From an uncultured Lachnospiraceae bacterium (GTDB taxonomy: Bacteria > Bacillota > Clostridia > Lachnospirales > Lachnospiraceae): a DNA stretch of 51,226 bases. This document shows positions 16,502-23,565 of this stretch, piece after piece (positions within the stretch are counted from its first letter, which is position 1; each line of letters opens with the position of its first letter). The notes under the pieces are model-generated. The model was not told the origin of the DNA. It was given only the letters and a program-made list of their open reading frames with translations, and did not search any database. The stretch is from contig CANSUS010000024.1 in the NCBI GenBank assembly GCA_947650155.1, forward strand, positions 1 to 51,226, written 5' to 3'. A program made the translations under genes and the position numbers.

Positions 16502-16585
16502 GGATCATCCCGGGAAAAGGGAGGCCTTCCTATATAGAAATAAAAAGAAAGATGCAGGCAGGACCGCCTCCCGGGGAAGGATCCG
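16502..16585 (+). other. Structured intercistronic region between xylB and the isomerase gene
   Basis: GGATC..CCCGGG (16502-16514) can pair with CCCGGGG..GGATCC (16570-16584), and GGGAGGC (16519-16525) with GCCTCCC (16566-16572); the two helices partly compete. There is no T tract, so it is not a terminator. It may be an mRNA-stabilising or processing structure. Confidence 0.4.
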
Positions 16586-16627
16586 GGCATGAGGGCCCTG
16601 TAAAATAAGAAAGTGAGGATGCAGGAC

Positions 16628-18112
16628 ATGAACAACCTACCAAAAGTAAAAATCGGAATCGTTGCGGTAAGCCGCGACTGCTTCCCGGAATCCCTGTCCG
16701 TAAACAGGAGAAAAGCATTAATTGAGGCTTACAAGGCAAAATATGACGAAACGGATATCTATGAATGCCCGGTATGCATTGTGGAGAGCGAGATCCATAT
16801 GGTACAGGCGCTGGAGGACATCAAAAAAGCAGGATGCAACGCCCTGTGCGTTTACCTTGGAAACTTCGGGCCGGAGATTTCCGAGACCCTCCTTGCGAAG
16901 CATTTTGACGGACCGGTCATGTTCACAGCGGCGGCGGAAGAATCCCAGAACGACCTGGTGGGAGGAAGAGGGGACGCCTACTGCGGCATGCTGAACGCAA
17001 GCTATAACCTGAAACTCAGAAACGTAAAAGCATACATACCGGAATACCCGGTGGGGGATGCGGAGGACTGCGCGGACATGATCCACGAGTTTGTGCCGAT
17101 TGCAAGGGCTGTCATCGGACTTTCCGATTTAAAGATTATCAGCTTCGGCCCCCGGCCGCTGAACTTCCTTGCCTGCAACGCACCGATCAAACAGCTTTAC
17201 AACCTGGGCGTGGAAATCGAAGAAAACTCAGAGCTGGATCTGTTTGAGGCATTCAATAAACATGCGGGGGATGAAAGAATCCCGGCAAAGGTAAAGGAAA
17301 TGGAAGAGGAGCTTGGAGAAGGCAACCAGAAGCCGGAGATCCTGCCGAAGCTTGCCCAGTATGAACTGACTTTATTAGACTGGATAGAAGAACACAGGGG
17401 ATACCGCAAATATGTGGCGGTTGCAGGAAAATGCTGGCCGGCCTTCCAGACCCAGTTCGGATTTGTGCCCTGCTATGTGAACAGCCGCCTGACGGGAATG
17501 GGAATCCCGGTATCCTGCGAAGTGGACATTTACGGGTGCTTAAGCGAGTTTATCGGAACGGCGGTGAGTGAGGATGCGGTGACCCTGCTTGACATCAACA
17601 ATTCCGTGCCGAAGGATATGTATGAAGAAGCGATTAAGGGAAAATTTGATTATACGCATCAAGACACCTTTATGGGATTCCACTGTGGAAACACCTGTTC
17701 CAAGAAGCTGTCCTTCTGCAGCATGAAGTACCAGATGATTATGGCGAGGACGCTGCCGGAGGAAGTAACCCAGGGAACGTTAGAGGGAGACATCCTGCCG
17801 GGAGACATCACGTTCTACCGTTTACAGTCCACAGCGGACAACAAGTTAAGGGGATATATCGCCCAGGGAGAGGTGCTGCCGGTGGAGACGAAATCCTTCG
17901 GGTCGATCGGTGTGTTTGCCATTCCCGAGATGGGAAGGTTTTACCGCCATGTGCTGATCGAAGGGAACTACCCGCATCATGGAGCGGTGGCATTCGGGCA
18001 CTTTGGAAAGGCATTGTATGAGGTCTATAAGTATATCGGAGTGGAAGTAGAGGAGATTGGGTATAACCAGCCGAAAGAGATGCGGTATAAGACGGAAAAT
18101 CCTTTTGCATAA
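16628..18112 (+). CDS. L-fucose/L-arabinose isomerase family protein, likely pentose isomerase
   Basis: 494 residues from ATG 16628 (GTGAGG nine bases upstream; ATG 16619 is also possible). The fold signature is that of the FucI/AraA superfamily: an N-terminal Rossmann-like part ('PVCIVESEIHMVQAL', 'CNALCVYLGNFGPE') and a C-terminal barrel with 'GIPVSCEVDIYGCLSEFIGT', 'LLDINN' and 'GFHCGNTC', which supply candidate Glu, Asp and His metal ligands. These enzymes convert aldoses to ketoses with Mn2+. It follows xylulokinase and no XylA-type xylose isomerase is present, so it may make the xylulose used by XylB, or handle arabinose. Substrate is inferred only from position. High G+C like xylB. Confidence 0.82.
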   Translation: MNNLPKVKIGIVAVSRDCFPESLSVNRRKALIEAYKAKYDETDIYECPVCIVESEIHMVQALEDIKKAGCNALCVYLGNFGPEISETLLAKHFDGPVMFTAAAEESQNDLVGGRGDAYCGMLNASYNLKLRNVKAYIPEYPVGDAEDCADMIHEFVPIARAVIGLSDLKIISFGPRPLNFLACNAPIKQLYNLGVEIEENSELDLFEAFNKHAGDERIPAKVKEMEEELGEGNQKPEILPKLAQYELTLLDWIEEHRGYRKYVAVAGKCWPAFQTQFGFVPCYVNSRLTGMGIPVSCEVDIYGCLSEFIGTAVSEDAVTLLDINNSVPKDMYEEAIKGKFDYTHQDTFMGFHCGNTCSKKLSFCSMKYQMIMARTLPEEVTQGTLEGDILPGDITFYRLQSTADNKLRGYIAQGEVLPVETKSFGSIGVFAIPEMGRFYRHVLIEGNYPHHGAVAFGHFGKALYEVYKYIGVEVEEIGYNQPKEMRYKTENPFA

Positions 18113-18141
18113 AAAGAAGAATGAAGTGGAGGTATCGGGGT

Positions 18142-20283
18142 ATGGAGCTGGTCCATGATCAGAAAAAAACAGAGCAATATCGTAAACGGGCAGAAGAGTT
18201 GGTTGCACAAATGACTTTGGAAGAAAAAGTGTCACAGACAATGCATAAGACTCCGGCAATAGAACGGCTTGGAATTAAGGCATATAACTGGTGGAATGAG
18301 GCGCTGCATGGTGTGGCACGCGCAGGAACGGCGACTGTTTTCCCACAGGCGGTCGGACTGGCGGCAACATTTGATGAGGAACTGCTGGAGCAGATCGGTG
18401 ATGCAGTATCTACGGAGGCACGTGCAAAATTCAATATGCAGCAGGCGGGAAAAGATACGGATATTTATAAAGGATTAACTTTTTGGGCGCCAAATGTGAA
18501 TATATTCCGCGATCCCAGATGGGGCAGGGGACATGAAACATTTGGGGAAGATCCATATTTGACAGAAAGACTTGGCGTGCGCTATATTATGGGATTACAG
18601 GGACATGATGAAAAGTATTTAAAAACGGCGGCATGTGCCAAGCATTTTGCAGTACACAGCGGCCCGGAAAGCGTGCGCCACAGTTTTGACGCAAAAGTGA
18701 GCGAACAGGATTTAAGACAGACTTATCTTCCTGCTTTTGAAGCCTGTGTAAAAGAAGCAAAAGTAGAGGCAGTGATGGGCGCCTATAACCGTACAAACGG
18801 GGAACCGTGTTGTGGAAGTAAGCGTCTCCTGACAGATATTTTACGGAAAGAGTGGGGGTTTGAAGGTCATGTGACTTCGGACTGTTGGGCAATTAAAGAT
18901 TTTCATGAGAATCACTGTGTGACTGCAGGACCGGAAGAATCGGTTTCTCTTGCCATGAACAACGGCTGTGATTTAAACTGTGGTTCTTTATTTACTTATT
19001 TGGAAAAAGCCGTAAAAGACGGAATGGTAGATGAAAAACGGCTGGACGAAGCTGTGGTCAATTTATTTACCGCCCGTATGAAGCTGGGAGTATTTGACCA
19101 AAAAGGTGAAAATCCGTATGATAAAATCCCATATACGGTTGTAGATTCTCCCGAAATGAAGAAGTTGAATGAAAAGGTTTCAGAACGGTCTCTTGTACTT
19201 TTGAAAAATAAAGATCATCTGCTGCCGTTAAACAAAGAAAAAATCCATACCATTGGGGTAATTGGACCTAATGCGGATAACCGCAGGGCACTGGTAGGAA
19301 ATTATGAAGGGACAGCATCCCGTTATGTAACGGTACTGGAAGGCATTCAGGATTATGTCGGAGAAAAGATACGCGTTCTTTATTCCGAGGGCTGTCATCT
19401 TTATCAGGACAGAACCAGCGGGCTGGCAGAAGCAAACGACAGGGCAGCGGAAGTACGAGGCGTCTGCGAAGCGAGTGATGTGGTCATTGCAGTTATGGGA
19501 CTTGACGCGTCTTTGGAAGGAGAAGAAGGAGACACCGGAAACGAATACGGAAGCGGGGATAAACCGAATCTGAATCTGCCGGGATTACAGCATGATATTT
19601 TAAAACTGGCAAAAGAAAGTGGAAAACCTGTAATTTTAGTTCTTCTGGCGGGCAGTGCAATGGCAGTGGCCTGGGAAGAAGAGCACCTGGATGCAATCGT
19701 ACAGGGATGGTATCCGGGTGCGCAGGGTGGCACCGCCATTGCAAGGCTTTTGTTTGGCGAGGCAAATCCGGAAGGAAAACTTCCGGTGACCTTTTACCGG
19801 ACGACAGAGGAACTTCCTGATTTTGAGGATTATTCCATGAAGGGGAGAACCTATCGGTATATGAAACAGAAAGCTTTGTATCCGTTTGGATATGGTCTGT
19901 CATATACGGAGTACGATTACCGGAATGTGGAACTGGTTTCCGGCGGTATCGAAAGTGAAAAGGGCGTTGTTTTACAGGCGGAAGTTCAAAATACAGGTAA
20001 GATGGATGGAATAGAGACGGTGCAGGTTTATGTCGGTTTGGAAAAAGACGGTGCGCCGAATCCTCAGCTTAAGAAAATTGTGAAATTACCTGTAAAATCA
20101 GGCGAGACAAAAAAAATTGAAGTGTCCCTGCAAAAAGAAGCGTTTATGCTTTATGACGAAGAGGGAAAGCAGGTATTATATCCGGGAACTTATCACATTT
20201 ATCTTGGCGGTTCCCAGCCGGATGAACGGAGCCTGGAACTGACCCAAAAAGCAGTGCATCAAGTTCAGGTTATTGTGCACTGA
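18142..20283 (+). CDS. GH3 beta-xylosidase/beta-glucosidase
   Basis: 713 residues from ATG 18142 (TGGAGG nine bases upstream; an in-frame ATG at 18121 precedes that site). Full GH3 architecture: N-terminal barrel with 'WAPNVNIFRDPRWGRGHETFGEDP', 'CAKHFAVHSGPE' and nucleophile Asp247 in 'VTSDCWAI', then the alpha/beta sandwich ('RSLVLLKNKDHLLPL', 'VQGWYPGAQGG'), then a C-terminal fibronectin III-like domain ending 'LYPGTYHIYLG'. The 'NWWNEALHGVARAG' start is common among GH3 xylosidases. No signal peptide. Last gene of unit 1, followed by a terminator. Composition returns to the locus average. Confidence 0.94.
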   Translation: MELVHDQKKTEQYRKRAEELVAQMTLEEKVSQTMHKTPAIERLGIKAYNWWNEALHGVARAGTATVFPQAVGLAATFDEELLEQIGDAVSTEARAKFNMQQAGKDTDIYKGLTFWAPNVNIFRDPRWGRGHETFGEDPYLTERLGVRYIMGLQGHDEKYLKTAACAKHFAVHSGPESVRHSFDAKVSEQDLRQTYLPAFEACVKEAKVEAVMGAYNRTNGEPCCGSKRLLTDILRKEWGFEGHVTSDCWAIKDFHENHCVTAGPEESVSLAMNNGCDLNCGSLFTYLEKAVKDGMVDEKRLDEAVVNLFTARMKLGVFDQKGENPYDKIPYTVVDSPEMKKLNEKVSERSLVLLKNKDHLLPLNKEKIHTIGVIGPNADNRRALVGNYEGTASRYVTVLEGIQDYVGEKIRVLYSEGCHLYQDRTSGLAEANDRAAEVRGVCEASDVVIAVMGLDASLEGEEGDTGNEYGSGDKPNLNLPGLQHDILKLAKESGKPVILVLLAGSAMAVAWEEEHLDAIVQGWYPGAQGGTAIARLLFGEANPEGKLPVTFYRTTEELPDFEDYSMKGRTYRYMKQKALYPFGYGLSYTEYDYRNVELVSGGIESEKGVVLQAEVQNTGKMDGIETVQVYVGLEKDGAPNPQLKKIVKLPVKSGETKKIEVSLQKEAFMLYDEEGKQVLYPGTYHIYLGGSQPDERSLELTQKAVHQVQVIVH

Positions 20284-20313
20284 TGAAAATACAAGTGAAA
20301 AAACAGATCTGTG

Positions 20314-20347
20314 AAAACAGGAAACTGGGAAGGTTTCCTGTTTTTAT
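20314..20347 (+). terminator. Terminator of xylan unit 1
   Basis: A 12-bp stem AAAACAGGAAAC/GTTTCCTGTTTT with a 7-nt loop runs into further T, 30 bp after the GH3 stop. Confidence 0.9.
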
Positions 20348-20354
20348 TATGTCC

Positions 20355-20416
20355 GCAATATATGCAAATCATTGGGCAATTTGTGAAAGGCGTAAAGACA
20401 GAAAATCCGATACTAT
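20355..20416 (+). promoter_or_regulatory. Operator/promoter of xylan unit 2 (21-bp spaced GCAAT direct repeats)
   Basis: Half-sites GCAATATATGCAA (20355) and GCAATTTGTGAAA (20376) begin 21 bp apart on one strand. They are followed by GAAAATCCGATA and a -10-like TACTAT (20411-20416), 35 bp from the start of the second half-site. No usable -35 box exists at the right distance, suggesting activator dependence. The same arrangement with identical spacings recurs at 30551-30612 upstream of unit 3. Direct repeats two helical turns apart are typical of AraC family operators; the binding protein itself is not proven. Confidence 0.72.
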
Positions 20417-20459
20417 GAATTATATATAGGATCATGGATTAAGGCGGAGGAGAAAATAC

Positions 20460-21422
20460 ATGAGTGACATGAGCGTTCGGTTTCATTTGCCCGGATTACG
20501 ATATAATTATCCGTTAAATATGTTGTTGGTCGATCTTCTGGAAAAAGAACCGGGAATGTTTCGGGAAGGAATAGAAATTGCGTCTATGTTTGGAGAGTTT
20601 CCCACTTCCCGTTGGAATGGGGGGAGATACAGCGGGGATGATCAGTGTGATGCAAAATTTATCAGGGCAGTGATAAAGAGCGTCAATGCAAAGAAAATTC
20701 CCATTCGTTATACTTATACAAACCCGCTTTTGACAGAAGCGGATTTATCCGATGAATATTGTAATTTTTGCATGCGTGCCGCTGATAATGGAATGAATGA
20801 AGTAATTGTATTTTCTCCGGTTTTAGAACAATATATCAGAGAAAAGTATCCGTCTTTTCAACTGATCAGCACTACCTGCAAAGAGCTTCGGAGCATAGAG
20901 GAGGTAGAGGCGGAACTGCAAAAAGATTATAAACTGGTGGTATTAGATTATAATCTGAATAACAGGTTTGAATTATTGGAACAGATCCATGACAAAGAAA
21001 GATGTGAATTATTAGTAAACAGCTGCTGCAGACCGGATTGTCCGAGAAGAGGAGAGCATTATCGTTTTTTGGCAAGACAGGAGTCAATCGCATTAAAGAA
21101 CAGGAAAATTCCGGAGGGAAAAAAGATTCCCATGCCCAGATGGTATTGTGAATATGGAGAACAGGTAACGCTTTCAAAGATCAGAACCTATACAACCCAC
21201 ATTTCACCGGAGGCGGTTTGGGATCAATATGTGCCTATGGGATTTCGGAATTTTAAGCTGGAAGGGCGGACGGCAAATCTGTTTTTGCTGGTGGATACTT
21301 ATGTATACTATTTTGCAAAACCGGAGTACCGGGATGAAGTACGGTTTCTTTTACTTACAAATCTGGAAAAGAATAAGGTAATTCATGTACAGAAACCTAA
21401 AAGAGGGATATGGCATGCCTGA
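20460..21422 (+). CDS. U32 peptidase-like TIM-barrel protein
   Basis: 320 residues, no signal peptide. It is not a known glycosidase. Features recall the U32 'peptidase'/UbiU-V/RlhA superfamily: a cysteine cluster Cys182, Cys189/190, Cys194 ('CCRPDCPRRGEHY') plus Cys230, able to hold an iron-sulfur cluster, and the late 'FKLEGRT' motif close to the family's KIEGR. The usual partner domain is missing. First gene of unit 2, 70 bp before the GH10 xylanase and under the GCAAT-repeat promoter, so it is coregulated with xylan use. Function in this setting is unknown; a modification or redox role is possible. Confidence 0.6.
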   Translation: MSDMSVRFHLPGLRYNYPLNMLLVDLLEKEPGMFREGIEIASMFGEFPTSRWNGGRYSGDDQCDAKFIRAVIKSVNAKKIPIRYTYTNPLLTEADLSDEYCNFCMRAADNGMNEVIVFSPVLEQYIREKYPSFQLISTTCKELRSIEEVEAELQKDYKLVVLDYNLNNRFELLEQIHDKERCELLVNSCCRPDCPRRGEHYRFLARQESIALKNRKIPEGKKIPMPRWYCEYGEQVTLSKIRTYTTHISPEAVWDQYVPMGFRNFKLEGRTANLFLLVDTYVYYFAKPEYRDEVRFLLLTNLEKNKVIHVQKPKRGIWHA

Positions 21423-21490
21423 TGCCGGCAAAGAAAAGGGACGCAGCCATGAAAAGCGGTATGGCGGCATAGGAAAGGAGGAAAATCATA

Positions 21491-23533
21491 TTGCGCAAGG
21501 GAAGGAAAACAGAGTGGTGGAAAAAGGCAGGCATTTTTATGGCATTTCTGATTTTGGCAGAAAATATTTTTTCAGGAGGAGAAAGAATGGCTGAGGCAGC
21601 AGAAGCAGGAAATGAAGATTATGTGGATACCAACGGATATGAGCAGCTGGATGAACTGTATCAGAATTATTTTAAATTCGGGGTTGCATGTGAGGCGATC
21701 GACCATTGGAACGATTTTGGAAAGGAGATTGGCAATCCGGCAAAAGAGAAGCTGATCAGTACTGTTTTTAACAGCATTACCTGTGGAAATGAAATGAAAC
21801 CGGCTTATAACTTTGATCCGGAATCGGAAAACTTATTTGCCATTGATCCGGCAGCAGAGGAAATGCTGGATTTTGCAGTGGAGAATGATCTGAAAATGCG
21901 CGGTCATGTGCTGATCTGGCACAGTCAGGTAGATCCGTCAATTTTTGCAGTTGATTATAAGGCTTTTTCGGACGGAAAACAGACCTTTAGCGATGCTGCT
22001 GCGCTGGATGAAGATTGTCTGGTGGATAGAGAGACGTTACTTGCAAGAATGAAAAATTATATCTACGGGATGATGGAATATACCTATAAAAACGGATATG
22101 CAGAAACCATTTATGCATGGGATGTGGTCAATGAAGCGGCGGACGAAAGTATGGAAGACGGACTCAGAAGAAGTTACTGGTATCGTATTATCGGTCCCGA
22201 TTATCTTTATTATGCATTTTTGTATGCAAGAGAGGCAGAAAACCTTTATGCAAAGCAGTATGCGGATCAGTATGGACTGAATGCGGAAACAGATGATCTT
22301 TCCGGTATTATGCCGAAGCTTTTTTACAATGATTACAATGAATGGTTTGCACTGCGAAGCGACAAAATCGTAGATTTTCTGACAAAAGAAAAATGGAATG
22401 AAAACCATGAAAAAGTAACCAGCGATGTGATCGCGCAGGACGGGGACGGGACAATTTACGGAGACGGACTGCTTGACGGAATCGGTATGCAGGGGCACTT
22501 AAACGATACTCAGGATATAGAAGAGTACATGACTGCACTGGAAAAATATTCGGCAGTTGTGGATGAGGTACATATTACGGAGCTGGATGTGGGATGCAGC
22601 AGAACGGATGAGAATGTATGGTACTATCAGGCAAAGTTTTATTATGATTTCTTTTCACGCCTGATAGAAGAGGTAGAAAAGGGCGTTAAACTGACTTCGG
22701 TTACTGTTTGGGGACTGACCGATGACGCGTCCTGGAGACAGGATGCCAATCCCCTGCTCTTTTATGGGGATTTGGAGAAAAAACCTGCGTTTGATGCAGT
22801 CGTGCTTGCGGCAAAGGGAGAAGAGTTTACCATGACATTAGCGGAGACATTACAGGAAGTGAAAGATCTGCTTATTACTTTTGAGCCTTACAAAGAGGGA
22901 GGAACGACAAAAACGGTAGTTCCGAAAGAGGTCGGCATATTGGGCAGGGGAACAGGACATCAGGCTTCCCTTAGTCTTGCAGCAAAGATCAATCATACAA
23001 AAGATGCCGCAATCGGTTATTCTTTAAAAGTAACGCGTAAAGAGCAGGATGCAAGCATGAAACTGGATCTGTCCCGTTATGCAGGAAAAACGGTAGCGGT
23101 TACGGTTTATGTTATGACAGAGGATCAGAAGATCATTATGGGGATGGAGACAGCTTCGGACGAGGTACTTCTTGAAAAAGATGCTTTAGAAGAATGGACA
23201 GAACTTTCGGCTGATGTGACAATACCAGAAGGGACGGCGGCAGCGTTTCTTTATATTGAGACGGACGGCAGTGCGGATTTTTATGTGGATGATATTTCTG
23301 TAGTATGTAAAGAAGCAGGAGAATCTTTGGACGGAGCAGAAGAAAAGAAAACAACAGAAAGCGAAGCTGCAGGAACGGGAGCGAGTCAGTCGGAAAAACC
23401 GGATGAACCGGAGAAAGAACCGACGGCAAAAAGCAGAAATATTGCAGTCTGGGTAACGGGTGGTCTGGTTTTCGCAGTGGGTGTGATCGGCTTTCTGTTA
23501 GTAAACAGAAAAAAGAACGGCAAGGAAGAGTGA
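21491..23533 (+). CDS. Membrane-anchored GH10 endo-1,4-beta-xylanase with CBM
   Basis: 680 residues. A TTG start at 21491 is preceded by a strong AAAGGAGG; it gives a signal peptide (basic 'RKGRK', hydrophobic 12-24, cleavage likely near Ala36). The GH10 barrel spans ~45-450 with acid/base Glu215 ('WDVVNEA') and nucleophile Glu364 ('HITELDVG'), plus 'HVLIWHSQ' and 'VTVWGLTDD'. Residues ~460-605 form a beta-sandwich resembling CBM4/9/22 modules ('FYVDDISVV'). A Glu/Pro/Thr-rich linker (606-645), a hydrophobic segment (~648-668) and a basic tail end the protein. No LPXTG motif is present, so it is anchored by the membrane segment. Probably the enzyme that opens the polymer at the cell surface. 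Confidence 0.94.
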   Translation: MRKGRKTEWWKKAGIFMAFLILAENIFSGGERMAEAAEAGNEDYVDTNGYEQLDELYQNYFKFGVACEAIDHWNDFGKEIGNPAKEKLISTVFNSITCGNEMKPAYNFDPESENLFAIDPAAEEMLDFAVENDLKMRGHVLIWHSQVDPSIFAVDYKAFSDGKQTFSDAAALDEDCLVDRETLLARMKNYIYGMMEYTYKNGYAETIYAWDVVNEAADESMEDGLRRSYWYRIIGPDYLYYAFLYAREAENLYAKQYADQYGLNAETDDLSGIMPKLFYNDYNEWFALRSDKIVDFLTKEKWNENHEKVTSDVIAQDGDGTIYGDGLLDGIGMQGHLNDTQDIEEYMTALEKYSAVVDEVHITELDVGCSRTDENVWYYQAKFYYDFFSRLIEEVEKGVKLTSVTVWGLTDDASWRQDANPLLFYGDLEKKPAFDAVVLAAKGEEFTMTLAETLQEVKDLLITFEPYKEGGTTKTVVPKEVGILGRGTGHQASLSLAAKINHTKDAAIGYSLKVTRKEQDASMKLDLSRYAGKTVAVTVYVMTEDQKIIMGMETASDEVLLEKDALEEWTELSADVTIPEGTAAAFLYIETDGSADFYVDDISVVCKEAGESLDGAEEKKTTESEAAGTGASQSEKPDEPEKEPTAKSRNIAVWVTGGLVFAVGVIGFLLVNRKKNGKEE

Positions 23534-23565
23534 AAATGTGACAAAGAGCACAGATGGGGGGAGAA

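Noticed and set aside
15055-18060. G+C-rich block as a mobile element
   Set aside because: No transposase, integrase, terminal repeats or target duplications are visible at its borders; cassette replacement or codon selection is simpler.
23431-23520. LPXTG-type sorting signal at the GH10 C-terminus
   Set aside because: The hydrophobic segment and basic tail are present but no LPXTG-like motif precedes them, so sortase attachment is not supported.
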